A DNA stretch of 64,000 bases from Bordetella sp051960075 (GTDB lineage: Bacteria > Pseudomonadota > Gammaproteobacteria > Burkholderiales > Burkholderiaceae_B): contig NZ_JBQCER010000056.1 in assembly GCF_051960075.1 (NCBI RefSeq), forward strand, positions 1-64,000. The letters run 5' to 3'. A program made the position numbers and the translations under genes. This document shows, one piece after another, positions 49,506-58,382 of the stretch; positions within the stretch are counted from its first letter, which is position 1; each line of letters starts with the position of its first letter. The notes under the pieces are model-generated. The model did not search any database. It was not told the origin of the DNA and worked only from the letters and a program-made list of their open reading frames with translations.

Positions 49506-50285
49506 TTACATCCTGAAGTGCTCGCCCAGGTAGACCCGCCGCACGGCCGGGTCGCTGACGATTTCGTCCGGGTGCCCGTTGGTGAGCACCTTGCCTTCGC
49601 TGATGATGTAGGCGCGGTCGCAGATGCCCAGCGTTTCGCGCACATTGTGATCGGTGATGAGCACGCCGATGCCGCGGCCTTTGAGAAAGCGCACGATGCG
49701 CTGAATCTCGATCACCGCGATGGGGTCCACGCCGGCGAAGGGTTCGTCCAGCAGAATGAAGCGCGGCCGGGTCGCGAGAGCGCGGGCGATTTCCACGCGG
49801 CGGCGTTCGCCGCCCGACAGCGAGATCGCCGTGTTGCCGCGGATGTGATCGATCTGCAGCTCGTCAAGCAGGGACTCCAGGTTTTCGTCGATCTGCGCGC
49901 GCGACAATGCGGCGCCGCTGCCGTCGAGTTGCAGTTCCAGCACGGCGCGAATGTTCTGTTCGACCGTGAGACGGCGAAATACAGAGGCTTCCTGCGGCAG
50001 ATACGACAGGCCCACGCGCGCGCGCTTGTGGATGGGCATGCCCGTGATGGACATGTCGTCGATTTCGATGCGGCCCGAGTCGGCCGGCACCAGGCCCACG
50101 ATCATGTAGAAGCTGGTGGTCTTGCCTGCGCCGTTGGGGCCCAGCAGGCCCACGACCTCGCCGCCGGCGACGGACAGCGAGACGTCCTGCACCACGGCGC
50201 GGCCGTTGTAGGTCTTGCGCAGGCCGACGGCGCGCAACGTGCCTTGCGGCTGGATCGCCGCGGCGGGCGGAGGAATGGCGGTCAT
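49506..50285 (-). CDS. lptB: LPS export ABC transporter ATP-binding protein LptB
   Basis: A 259-residue ATPase that powers LPS extraction from the inner membrane with LptFG. It has Walker A LLGPNGAGKTTSFYMIVG (about 47-64), the Q-loop SYLPQEASVFRRLTVEQN, the signature SLSGGERRRVEIARAL and Walker B FILLDEPFAGVDPIA. The first 15 residues are a nonconserved lead. It follows lptA by 21 bases. In related genomes rpoN is next; here the AtuA pair intervenes on the other strand. Confidence 0.96.
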   Translation of the reverse strand: MTAIPPPAAAIQPQGTLRAVGLRKTYNGRAVVQDVSLSVAGGEVVGLLGPNGAGKTTSFYMIVGLVPADSGRIEIDDMSITGMPIHKRARVGLSYLPQEASVFRRLTVEQNIRAVLELQLDGSGAALSRAQIDENLESLLDELQIDHIRGNTAISLSGGERRRVEIARALATRPRFILLDEPFAGVDPIAVIEIQRIVRFLKGRGIGVLITDHNVRETLGICDRAYIISEGKVLTNGHPDEIVSDPAVRRVYLGEHFRM

Positions 50286-50306
50286 GGGTGTGGCGTTGTC
50301 CGTCGA

Positions 50307-50975
50307 TTACTTCTTGGCGGCCGGCTCGGGCTTTTTCACGGCAGGCTTGCCGTGCTGCGCGGCGCAGGCCTGCATCGCGGCCTGCGCTTTGGTCCGGGGC
50401 TCCGCCAGCGAGCGCACTCGGCCGTCGGGTCCGGCGGAGTCCGGTCCGCCCTGGGCTTCGTAGACGTCGCTTTTTTGATAGTAGCGGACGCGTTCGCCGC
50501 GGATGGTGTCGAAGGGCTTGCCGCAAATATAGCGGATCACCACAGCGTGGCCGATCAGATCGAACTGCTGCTTCTTGCCGTCGTATTCGCCGCGCAGCCC
50601 CTTGCCTTCGATGTGCTCGTAGGTTTCGGGACGGTCTTCGGTGATGGTCACGACCTTGCCCTTGTCGGCCGTGGCGACGCCGTACTGATAGCCGTCCTTG
50701 TCTTCGCTGACTTTCAGTTTGTCGGCGTAGATGTTGAGCTGGCCGCGCGTGGCGATCACCTTGCCGGTGAAGACGCTTTCATGTTTGCTGTCGTCGTACT
50801 GCATCGTGTCGGACGTGACCTGCGTGTTGGGCTGCTCGGCAGCGCTGCCCGCGCTTTCGGTCGACGTGGCAGCCGGCTTCTGCGCCGGGGCGGCTGCCGG
50901 GGTTTGCGCCTGCGCGCCCGCGACGACGGCGACGGCAAGTAGCGAAGCAAGAAGATATGCGGTCGGATGAGTCAT
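50307..50975 (-). CDS. lptA: LPS transport periplasmic protein LptA
   Basis: A 222-residue periplasmic bridge protein for LPS. A signal peptide (to about residue 23, AGAQAQ) is followed by an Ala/Pro-rich spacer, then the OstA fold with TSDTMQYDDSKHESVFTGKVIATRGQLNIYADKLKV (about 55-90). It overlaps lptC by four bases. The C-terminus is Lys/Pro-rich. Confidence 0.93.
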   Translation of the reverse strand: MTHPTAYLLASLLAVAVVAGAQAQTPAAAPAQKPAATSTESAGSAAEQPNTQVTSDTMQYDDSKHESVFTGKVIATRGQLNIYADKLKVSEDKDGYQYGVATADKGKVVTITEDRPETYEHIEGKGLRGEYDGKKQQFDLIGHAVVIRYICGKPFDTIRGERVRYYQKSDVYEAQGGPDSAGPDGRVRSLAEPRTKAQAAMQACAAQHGKPAVKKPEPAAKK

Positions 50976-51646
50976 TTTTTCTTGTTTGTCGAGTGATCGA
51001 GAGCCGCCCCGGCGGCCGCCGGTTCGCCGGACGCCGGATTATCGCTCGTCGGGGGAGTGGGGGTTCGGCTGGTGTCTTTGGGGGCCAGATTGACGTTGCT
51101 GGCCGAATATACCCGCAGCTGCTGAGTCTTGTTGTCGTAGCGCATGCCGACGCCGTCCATGGTGGACCGGCCCTTGACCACGTGCGCCGGCAGGTCGGTG
51201 TAGACCACGTCGTCGTTGGGCATGATGATGAACTTCTGGCTGTAGGCGTCCAGCGCGTCGTTCTTGGCGTCGGGCTGGCGATGCACGTGTGCGTCGCCGA
51301 TCATGGTGATGCGATTGTTGTGGTCGTCCAGGACGGCAGTCTTGGCCGTGCCGATGGTGATGGGATTGCCTGCTTGCTGGCCGACCGCGCGCGGATTGGT
51401 GACGTGATAGGAGTCGTCGTCGGGAAAATGCCGGCCGTAGTCGCCTTCGAGCCGGTCGATGGGCTTGCCTGTTGCGTCGGTGCGCAGCATGACGAAATTC
51501 TTCGCCCAGGAATCCATCTCGTGCGTCATGCGCCGCGGCGGGTCGGTCTGGACGGCCTTCTGCGCATAGTTGGCCGCCCACCAGGTGCTCAGCACCAGGG
51601 CGACCAGCAGTATCAGCGCCACCAGGGCGGGGAAGCGTTCTTTCAT
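50972..51646 (-). CDS. lptC: LPS export protein LptC
   Basis: A 224-residue bitopic protein linking LptBFG to LptA. One N-terminal membrane segment (about residues 8-25) is followed by the beta-jellyroll: WAKNFVMLRTDATGKPIDRLEGDYGRHFPDDDSYHV and ITMIGDAHVHRQPDAKNDALDAYSQKFIIMPNDDVVYTD. The last 35 residues are low complexity. It overlaps lptA (ATGA) and lies 82 bases after kdsC, across a dispersed repeat. Confidence 0.92.
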   Translation of the reverse strand: MKERFPALVALILLVALVLSTWWAANYAQKAVQTDPPRRMTHEMDSWAKNFVMLRTDATGKPIDRLEGDYGRHFPDDDSYHVTNPRAVGQQAGNPITIGTAKTAVLDDHNNRITMIGDAHVHRQPDAKNDALDAYSQKFIIMPNDDVVYTDLPAHVVKGRSTMDGVGMRYDNKTQQLRVYSASNVNLAPKDTSRTPTPPTSDNPASGEPAAAGAALDHSTNKKK

Positions 51647-51690
51647 GGTGCAGTCGGCTCCGCCGGTCCGCTCCCGAGGGGCCGATATCT

Positions 51691-51727
51691 CCCCACTGGG
51701 GGCAGCGAATGTAGTGAGCGCAGGGGT
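51691..51727. repeat. GC-rich dispersed intergenic repeat, copy 2
   Basis: CCCCACTGGGGGCAGCGAAT followed by GTAGTGAGCGCAGGGG, between kdsC and lptC. The plan resembles the block at 38753-38797: a C-run/G-run hairpin, then CAGCRA, GCGCA and a closing G-run. Such blocks are typical short intergenic repeats of this bacterial group. Confidence 0.5.
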
Positions 51728-51728
51728 C

Positions 51729-52331
51729 TCATTGGATGACGCCGTCGCCGAACAGCGGCTGCGCGGTCAGATAGCTGCCCAGCCGGCCGCGCGCGGCCAG
51801 CAGCAGGTCGCAGCATTCGCGCGCCGCGCCGTTGCCGCCGGTGCGCGACGCGACCCAGTGGGCCGATTGCACGATGTAATCGGGGGCGTTGGGCACGCTG
51901 GCGGCGAAGCCGGCGCGCAGCATGGCGGGCAGGTCGATGAGGTCGTCGCCCATGAATCCGGTTTCGCTGAGCGCGATGCCATGGCGCTGCGCGAGCTCGG
52001 TCAGTGCCGCGCTCTTGTCGCGCACGTCCTGGAGCACGTCGGCGATGCCGAGCTCGGCGGCGCGGCGCGAGACGATGAGACTGGAACGGCCCGTGACCAG
52101 CGCGACCTTCACGCCGCTTTGCGTCAGCAGTTTCAGGCCGTACCCGTCCAGAGAGTGAAAGCGCTTGAGCGTTTCGCCGGTTTCGCCGTAGTAAAGGCTG
52201 CCGTCGGTGAGCACGCCGTCGACGTCGAACAGCATCAGGCGCACCGCGGAGGCGCGTTCGCGCACGGCTGGCGCCACGCGGGCCAGGACCAGCGCTTCGG
52301 CGGGATGGACGAGTTTGATGGGGAAGTCCAT
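51729..52331 (-). CDS. kdsC: 3-deoxy-D-manno-octulosonate 8-phosphate phosphatase
   Basis: A 200-residue HAD phosphatase that releases Kdo from Kdo-8-phosphate for lipid A core. The DxDxT is in LMLFDVDGVLTDGSLYYGETGE (about 32-53). KVALVTGRSSLIVSRRAAELGI and GFMGDDLIDLPAMLRAGFAASV are motifs II-IV. It sits between kdsD and lptC in the conserved LPS operon. Confidence 0.95.
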   Translation of the reverse strand: MDFPIKLVHPAEALVLARVAPAVRERASAVRLMLFDVDGVLTDGSLYYGETGETLKRFHSLDGYGLKLLTQSGVKVALVTGRSSLIVSRRAAELGIADVLQDVRDKSAALTELAQRHGIALSETGFMGDDLIDLPAMLRAGFAASVPNAPDYIVQSAHWVASRTGGNGAARECCDLLLAARGRLGSYLTAQPLFGDGVIQ

Positions 52332-52362
52332 GAGCTGAATATATATCTACCGGGCTATGGGG

Positions 52363-53346
52363 TCAGACGACCTTGGCTGCCATGAGGTCGTGGATGTGCA
52401 GCGCGCCCAGGAGCATGCCCTGAGCGTCGACGACGAGCATCTGGTTCAGCCGCAGCGTGTCCATGATCTGCGCGGCCTCGGCGGCCAGCGCGTCGGGGCC
52501 GATGGAGCGGGGGCTGCGCGACATGCCGGCATCGACCGACAGGCCGCGCACGTCGCCCTGACGTTCGATCAGGCGGCGCAGGTCGCCGTCGGTGAAGATG
52601 CCGACCGGCCGGCCGGCCGCATCGACGACAGCCGTCATGCCCATGCGCTTGGCGGAGATTTCTTCGAGTGCGCGAAACAGCGGTGCGTCTTGTTGTACGG
52701 TGGGCAGGTCCTTGCCTTGGCGCATGACATCGCGCACATGGGTCAACAGGCGCTTGCCCAGCGCGCCCCCGGGATGCGAGCGGGCGAAGTCTTCTTTGCC
52801 GAAGCCGCGCGCTTCCATGCAGGCCACGGCCAGGGCATCGCCCAGCGCCAGCGCGGTGGTGGTGCTGGCCGTCGGGGCCAGGCTCAGCGGGCAGGCTTCC
52901 TGGGCGACGCTGGCGTCCAGATGCACGTCGGCCAGCCTGGCCAGATCGGACTCGGGATTGCCGGTGATGGAGATCAGGCGCGCGCCCATGCGGCGCACCA
53001 CGGGCACGATGGTGAGCAGTTCGGCGCCCGTGCCGGAATAGGACAGGGCGATCAGCACATCGTCGGCGGTGATCATGCCCAGGTCGCCATGCACCGCCTC
53101 GGCGGCGTGCACGAAGAAGGCCGGCGTACCGGTGGAAGCCAGCGTGGCGGCGATCTTGCGGGCGATATGGCCCGTTTTGCCCAGGCCGCTCACGACCACG
53201 CGGCCGCGGCAATCGAGCAACAGGCGCACCGCCGTGCCGAAACGGTCGTCCAGGCGGGCGGACAGATCCTGCAGTCCCTGGGTCTCGGTCTGTAGCGTGC
53301 GGCGGGCCGAAGCGAGGGCTTCGGCGGGAGAAAAATGTGCGGGCAT
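52363..53346 (-). CDS. kdsD: D-arabinose 5-phosphate isomerase
   Basis: A 327-residue enzyme that makes arabinose-5-phosphate for Kdo. The N-terminal SIS domain has VVVSGLGKTGHIARKIAATLASTGTPAFFVHAAEAVHGDLGMI (about 51-90) and LSYSGTGAELLTIVPVVRRMG; the C-terminal part is a pair of CBS domains. Length equals E. coli KdsD (328). First gene of the kdsD-kdsC-lptCAB operon, divergent from purT across 124 bases. Confidence 0.94.
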   Translation of the reverse strand: MPAHFSPAEALASARRTLQTETQGLQDLSARLDDRFGTAVRLLLDCRGRVVVSGLGKTGHIARKIAATLASTGTPAFFVHAAEAVHGDLGMITADDVLIALSYSGTGAELLTIVPVVRRMGARLISITGNPESDLARLADVHLDASVAQEACPLSLAPTASTTTALALGDALAVACMEARGFGKEDFARSHPGGALGKRLLTHVRDVMRQGKDLPTVQQDAPLFRALEEISAKRMGMTAVVDAAGRPVGIFTDGDLRRLIERQGDVRGLSVDAGMSRSPRSIGPDALAAEAAQIMDTLRLNQMLVVDAQGMLLGALHIHDLMAAKVV

Positions 53347-53470
53347 CGGAGGATTTTAATCGTACCGGAAGGTTTCCGTTTGTAGTTGCCGCCTCCAGGG
53401 GCCTATGGCATTCTGACGCGGATTTTTCGCCTGTTTCAGCCCATTTCCCCGCTGCTTTTCATTTTTCCTC

Positions 53471-54691
53471 ATGACCGACTTCCCCGCCCCGGTGCTCGGC
53501 ACCCCCTTGTCCTCCTCGGCCATCCGAGTCATGTTGCTGGGCTCGGGCGAGCTCGGCAAAGAGGTGATCATCGCTCTGCAGCGTCTGGGAACGGAAGTCA
53601 TCGCGGTCGACCGTTACGCCGATGCGCCGGGACAGCAGGTGGCGCACCGGGCCCACGTGGTGTCCATGACCGACGCGCAGGCGCTGCGGCGGATCATCGA
53701 GGCCGAGCGGCCGCACATCATCGTGCCCGAAATCGAGGCCATCGCCACCGACCTGCTGGTCGAGATCGAGGCGCAGGGGCTGGCGCGCGTCACGCCCACC
53801 GCACGGGCTGCCCAGCTCACCATGAACCGCGAGGGCATACGCCGTCTGGCGGCCGAGACCCTGGGGCTGCCCACGTCGCCGTACAAGTTCGTCGACAGCG
53901 AAGACGAGCTGCGCGCGGCTGTCGCGGGCGGCATCGGCTTTCCCTGCGTGATCAAGCCCGTCATGTCTTCGTCGGGCAAGGGCCAGTCGGTGATCCGCGA
54001 CGAGGCGGGCATTGCGCAGGCCTGGCGCTATGCCCAGGAGGGCGGTCGGGTCGGCGGCGGTCGGGCCATCGTCGAAGGTTTCATCGATTTCGACTACGAA
54101 ATCACGCTGCTTACGGTGCGCGCCCGCGCAGCGTCCGGCGAAATCGAAACGTATTTCTGCGAACCTGTCGGCCACCGCCAGGTCGACGGCGACTACGTCG
54201 AAAGCTGGCAGCCGCATCCCATGGCGCCGAAAGCCCTGGCGCGTTCGCGCGAGATCGCCCTGGCCGTCACGTCGCAGCTGGGCGGAATGGGCGTTTTCGG
54301 GGTTGAGCTCTTCGTCTCCGGCGACCAGGTGTGGTTCTCCGAAGTCAGCCCGCGCCCGCACGACACGGGCCTGGTCACCCTGATCAGCCAGGTTCAGAGC
54401 GAGTTCGACCTCCACGCCCGCGCGTTGCTGGGCCTGCCGGTAGACGTTTCGCTGCGTCAGCCGGGCGCCTCCAGCGTCATCTACGGCGGCGTGCAGGCGC
54501 GCGGCGTCAGCTTTCACAATGTGGCCCAGGCCCTGGCCGAACCAGGCACCGATATACGCCTGTTCGGCAAGCCCGAATCTTTCGTCAAGCGCCGTATGGG
54601 CGTGGCGCTGGCGACCGCGCCGGATACCGACCAGGCCCGCGCCAAGGCGCTGCGCGTGTCCTCGGCGGTACGCGTCGAGGCGGCCGGCTAG
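53471..54691 (+). CDS. purT: formate-dependent phosphoribosylglycinamide formyltransferase
   Basis: A 406-residue ATP-grasp enzyme that formylates GAR with formate in purine synthesis. GSGELGKEVIIALQRLGTEVIAVDRYADAPGQQVAHRAHVV opens the N-terminal domain (about 26-65). MNREGIRRLAAETLGLPTSPY and FPCVIKPVMSSSGKGQSVI lie in the ATP-grasp domain, and FGVELFVSGDQVWFSEVSPRPHDTGLVTL is its metal region. The extra 18 N-terminal residues are a nonconserved lead. It is divergent from kdsD. Confidence 0.95.
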   Translation: MTDFPAPVLGTPLSSSAIRVMLLGSGELGKEVIIALQRLGTEVIAVDRYADAPGQQVAHRAHVVSMTDAQALRRIIEAERPHIIVPEIEAIATDLLVEIEAQGLARVTPTARAAQLTMNREGIRRLAAETLGLPTSPYKFVDSEDELRAAVAGGIGFPCVIKPVMSSSGKGQSVIRDEAGIAQAWRYAQEGGRVGGGRAIVEGFIDFDYEITLLTVRARAASGEIETYFCEPVGHRQVDGDYVESWQPHPMAPKALARSREIALAVTSQLGGMGVFGVELFVSGDQVWFSEVSPRPHDTGLVTLISQVQSEFDLHARALLGLPVDVSLRQPGASSVIYGGVQARGVSFHNVAQALAEPGTDIRLFGKPESFVKRRMGVALATAPDTDQARAKALRVSSAVRVEAAG

Positions 54692-54858
54692 GGTTGCCCG
54701 GCTAGCTGCGGCCGGTTCGACTCTGCCCGCCCGATTCGGTGGGCTTCGGTTTTGCGCGCCAAGGGCCACGCCGCCGGGTCGGCGTTTCCAGGCGCGTCGC
54801 AATTCGTTTTTTTTGTTGTAGATCAATAACGCTGCCATGAAGATGGCTTTTAATGTTG

Positions 54859-54898
54859 TTGCGCCTTGTTGCGTCAAATTCTATAATTTCAGAAATTA
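54859..54898 (+). promoter_or_regulatory. promoter and palindromic operator of the cyd-linked GbsR gene
   Basis: TTGCGC (54859-54864) and a perfect TATAAT (54882-54887) are 17 bases apart. A perfect palindrome with 7-bp arms TAATTTC/GAAATTA around one base (54884-54898) overlaps the -10 and is well placed for autorepression by the encoded MarR-like protein. The start codon follows at 54917. Confidence 0.6.
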
Positions 54899-54916
54899 AT
54901 GAAATCATCGTAACAA

Positions 54917-55462
54917 ATGGCTATTTCCCCACAAACCGAGCGCTTCATCCTGCACTTTGGCGAAATGGGCAGCCGCTGGGGCGTGAACCGTACCGTGGGG
55001 CAGATCTATGCGTTGCTGTTCCTGGCGCCGCAGCCGCTGTGCGCCGACGACATTGCCGAGGCGCTGACCGTGTCGCGCTCCAACATCAGCATGAGTCTGA
55101 AAGAGCTGCAGTCGTGGCGGCTGGTCAAGACGGTGCGCCGCGTGGGCGACCGGAGGGACTACTTCGAAACCCCCCAGGATGTCTGGGAAATATTCCGCGT
55201 GCTTGCCGAAGAAAAACGCAAGCGCGAAATCGATCCAACCATGACGCTGTTGCGCGATACTTTGTTGGAACCGCCCGCGGGCGAGTCCGATGTCTACGCG
55301 CAACAGCGCATGCGGGAAATGTTGGAACTCATCGAGCTGTCCACCGGCTGGTTCGATGAGGTGCAGCGCCTGCCCCCCGAGACCCTGCGGCATCTGATGA
55401 AGCTGGGCTCGCGCGTACAGAAAGTGCTGACGTTCGCCGGGAAGCTGCGCGTGCGCGAATAG
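54917..55462 (+). CDS. GbsR/MarR-family regulator upstream of cydAB
   Basis: A 181-residue winged-helix protein of the GbsR subgroup. GRWGVNRTVGQIYALLFLAPQPLCADDIAEALTVSRSNISMSLKELQSWRLVKTVRRVGDRRDYFE spans the HTH and wing (about 17-82, described as a region). Ligands of GbsR proteins elsewhere are small osmolytes, but here it precedes cydA by 43 bases on the same strand and is likely the oxidase-operon regulator (inference). A palindrome over its own promoter suggests autoregulation. Confidence 0.85.
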   Translation: MAISPQTERFILHFGEMGSRWGVNRTVGQIYALLFLAPQPLCADDIAEALTVSRSNISMSLKELQSWRLVKTVRRVGDRRDYFETPQDVWEIFRVLAEEKRKREIDPTMTLLRDTLLEPPAGESDVYAQQRMREMLELIELSTGWFDEVQRLPPETLRHLMKLGSRVQKVLTFAGKLRVRE

Positions 55463-55505
55463 CCGGACGCCGCATTTCGTCTTCAAGAAGCGAAAGGAGA
55501 CTCGC

Positions 55506-57083
55506 ATGATCGACTTCGACGTCGTCAACCTATCTCGGCTGCAGTTTGCCGCGACCGCGCTCTACCATTTTCTATTCGTTCCCCTCACGCTGGGCCTGTC
55601 TTTTCTGCTGGCCATCATGGAAAGCGTGTACGTCATGACGGGCAAGCCCATCTGGAAGCGCATGACCATGTTCTGGGGCACGCTTTTCGGCATCAACTTT
55701 GCTCTGGGTGTGGCGACCGGCGTGGTCATGGAATTCCAGTTCGGCATGAATTGGTCCTACTACAGCCATTATGTGGGCGACATTTTCGGTGCGCCGCTGG
55801 CGCTCGAAGGTCTGTCCGCCTTCTTCCTGGAAGCCACGTTCGTCGGCCTGTTCTTCTTCGGCTGGAACCGGCTGAGCAAGGTGGGGCATCTGACGGTGAC
55901 CTGGCTCACGGCATTGGGCACCAATCTGTCGGCGCTATGGATTCTGATCGCCAACGGCTGGATGCAGAATCCCGTGGGCGCGGTGTTCAATCCCGACACC
56001 ATGCGCATGGAAATGACCGATTTCGCCGCCGTGGTGTTCAACCCGGTGGCGCAGGCCAAGTTCGTGCACACGGTCAGCGCCGGCTACGTGCTGGGCGCCA
56101 TGTTCGTCATGTCCATCAGCGCCTGGTATGTCCTCAAGGGTCGCCATATCGAACTGGCCAAACGCTCCATGGCGGTGGCGGCCAGTTTCGGCCTGGCCGC
56201 GGCGCTGTCGGTGGTGGTGCTGGGCGACGAGAGCGGTTATCTCACCGGCGAGCATCAGCAGATGAAGATCGCGGCCATGGAATCGATGTGGGACACTGAA
56301 CCCGCGCCGGCCAGCTTCAATTTGCTGGCCTGGCCCGACCAGGCCGAGCACAAGAACGATTTCTCCCTTCGCATTCCCTATGTGATGGGGTTGATCGGCA
56401 CGCGCTCGATCACCCAGCCGCTTCTGGGCATCAACGACCTGGTCAAGCGCGCCGAGGTCCGCATCCGCTCGGGCATTGCGGCCTACGAAGAATTGCAGCG
56501 CATCCGGGCCAACCCCAAGGACGAGGACGCGCGCAAGGCGTTTGCGGGCAATTGGCGCGACCTGGGCTACGGTTTGCTGGTCAAGCGCTACCAGCCCGAT
56601 CTTTCCAAAGTGACCGACGCGCAGATCACCCAGGCGGCGTGGGACACGGTGCCCACGGTGACACCGCTCTTCATCCTTTTCCGTGTAATGGTGGGCGTGG
56701 GTCTCTACCTGATTCTGTTCTTCGCGACAGCGTTCTGGCTGACGTCCAAAGACAAGCTGTCGCATTGCCCGCGCTTGTTGAAGATCGCGCTCTGGAGCCT
56801 GCCGCTTCCCTGGATCGCCATCGAATCGGGCTGGTTCGTGGCCGAATCGGGGCGCCAGCCCTGGGTGATCGAGGGTGTGCTGCCGACCTATTACGCGGCA
56901 TCGGGCCTGTCCCTGCTCGACGTGGCGCTCACCTTGAGCATCTTCGTCGTGCTTTACACGGTGCTGTTCATCGTCGGCGTAAAGGTCATGCTGCATGCCA
57001 TCAAAGCCGGCCCCAAGGATGACAGCCCGCCGGTGCTCGCCGGCCAGGGCATGGGATCCGTCCGCGCGGCGCTGGACGCCTGA
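55506..57083 (+). CDS. cydA: cytochrome bd ubiquinol oxidase subunit I
   Basis: A 525-residue membrane subunit of the quinol oxidase that reduces O2 to water at low oxygen without pumping protons. FAATALYHFLFVPLTLG near residue 18 carries the haem b595 ligand His. FVHTVSAGYVLGAMFVM (about 186) and FRVMVGVGLYLILFF (about 393) contain the haem b558 His and Met ligands. The long Q-loop is of the E. coli type, with NDFSLRIPYVMGLIGTRS in it and GRQPWVIEGVLPT near 450. An AGGAGA ribosome site precedes the ATG. Confidence 0.97.
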   Translation: MIDFDVVNLSRLQFAATALYHFLFVPLTLGLSFLLAIMESVYVMTGKPIWKRMTMFWGTLFGINFALGVATGVVMEFQFGMNWSYYSHYVGDIFGAPLALEGLSAFFLEATFVGLFFFGWNRLSKVGHLTVTWLTALGTNLSALWILIANGWMQNPVGAVFNPDTMRMEMTDFAAVVFNPVAQAKFVHTVSAGYVLGAMFVMSISAWYVLKGRHIELAKRSMAVAASFGLAAALSVVVLGDESGYLTGEHQQMKIAAMESMWDTEPAPASFNLLAWPDQAEHKNDFSLRIPYVMGLIGTRSITQPLLGINDLVKRAEVRIRSGIAAYEELQRIRANPKDEDARKAFAGNWRDLGYGLLVKRYQPDLSKVTDAQITQAAWDTVPTVTPLFILFRVMVGVGLYLILFFATAFWLTSKDKLSHCPRLLKIALWSLPLPWIAIESGWFVAESGRQPWVIEGVLPTYYAASGLSLLDVALTLSIFVVLYTVLFIVGVKVMLHAIKAGPKDDSPPVLAGQGMGSVRAALDA

Positions 57084-57100
57084 ACTCCGGGAGATCGAAG

Positions 57101-58246
57101 ATGGAAAACCTGATTCCCCTCGACTACGCGACGTTGCGTGTCATCTGGTGGGTGCTGCTGGGCGCCTTGTTGATCGGATTCGCAGTCATGGACGGCTTCG
57201 ACGCAGGCGTCGCGGCGCTGCTGCCGCTGGTGGGCAAGACCGATGCCGAACGGCGCGTGGTCATCAACGTGGTGGGCCCCGTATGGGAAGGCAACCAGGT
57301 ATGGCTGATCACCGCCGGCGGCGCCATTTTCGCCGCCTGGCCCATGCTGTACGCAGCCTCGTTCTCGGGCTTCTACCTCGCCATGATGCTGATCCTGCTG
57401 GCGCTGATCTTGCGTCCGGTGGGCTTCAAGTACCGCAGCAAGCTGGAAGGCACGGTCTGGCGCAATGCCTGGGACGGCGTGCTGTGCTTCTCGGGCGTGG
57501 TGATCGCGCTGGTGTGCGGCGTGGCCATGGGCAATGTCATCCTGGGCGTGCCGCACGGACTGGACCCGGACACCCTGCGGCCGGTTTACACCGGGGCGTT
57601 CTATCAGCTCTTTACCCCTTTCGCGCTGCTCGCGGGCGTGCTGAGCGTGGCCCTTCTGGTCATGCACGGCGCAGTGCTGCTGGTCTGGCGCACCGAGGAT
57701 CCTATCGCGGGCCGCGCGCGCGGCTGGGCGCGGCTGGCCGCGCTGCTGGCCATCGTGCTCTTCGTGCTGGGCGGCTTCTGGGTGGCTTACGGCCTGAACG
57801 GCCAGATTGCCAGCGGGTTCGACATGGGCGGGCCGTCCAATCCGCTGGACAAGACCGTGACGCTGCATGCCGGCGCGTGGATGAACAACTTCCACACGTG
57901 GCCGTGGATGTGGATCGCGCCTGTCCTGGGCGTGGCAGGTGCGCTGCTGGTGCTGCTGGCGCCGGGCGCGGGCGCGCTGGCTTTCATCGCCTCGGCCGCG
58001 TCGATCGCGGGGGTCATTCTCACGACGGGCTTCGCGCTCTTTCCTTTCCTGTTGCCCTCGTCATCGCAGCCGGCGGCCGGCCTGACGGTGTGGGACGCCT
58101 CGTCGAGTCATATGACGCTGTGGATCATGCTGATTGCCGTTGCGGTCTTCCTGCCCATCATCACGGCCTATACCGCCTGGGTGTACCGCGTCATGCGCGG
58201 CAAGGTCACGCACGAATCCGTGGGCGACACGCCCAACTCCTATTGA
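57101..58246 (+). CDS. cydB: cytochrome bd ubiquinol oxidase subunit II
   Basis: A 381-residue multi-helix partner of CydA, needed for oxidase assembly. LRVIWWVLLGALLIGFAVMDGFDAGVAALLPLVG opens the protein (about residues 8-41), and VGPVWEGNQVWLITAGGAIFAAWPMLYA is the conserved second block (about 59-86). It starts 17 bases after cydA in the same operon. Length equals the E. coli protein (379). Confidence 0.96.
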   Translation: MENLIPLDYATLRVIWWVLLGALLIGFAVMDGFDAGVAALLPLVGKTDAERRVVINVVGPVWEGNQVWLITAGGAIFAAWPMLYAASFSGFYLAMMLILLALILRPVGFKYRSKLEGTVWRNAWDGVLCFSGVVIALVCGVAMGNVILGVPHGLDPDTLRPVYTGAFYQLFTPFALLAGVLSVALLVMHGAVLLVWRTEDPIAGRARGWARLAALLAIVLFVLGGFWVAYGLNGQIASGFDMGGPSNPLDKTVTLHAGAWMNNFHTWPWMWIAPVLGVAGALLVLLAPGAGALAFIASAASIAGVILTTGFALFPFLLPSSSQPAAGLTVWDASSSHMTLWIMLIAVAVFLPIITAYTAWVYRVMRGKVTHESVGDTPNSY

Positions 58247-58262
58247 GTCGGAGGTTTCAACC

Positions 58263-58382
58263 ATGTGGTACTTCTCCTGGATATTGGGCTTGGGTCTGGC
58301 CTGCACCTTCGGCATTCTCAACGCGATGTGGTTCGAGTTGCGTGAAGCGCAGCGGCAGAAACCGGCTGCGCGGGCTCGGTGA
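58263..58382 (+). CDS. cydX: cytochrome bd oxidase small subunit CydX
   Basis: A 39-residue single-helix protein, MWYFSWILGLGLACTFGIL in its first half and basic at the C-terminus. CydX stabilises the CydAB haems. It starts 16 bases after cydB with a GGAGG ribosome site and overlaps the start of cydD (GTGA). The helix and WYFSWILG start match E. coli CydX (37 residues). Confidence 0.93.
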   Translation: MWYFSWILGLGLACTFGILNAMWFELREAQRQKPAARAR

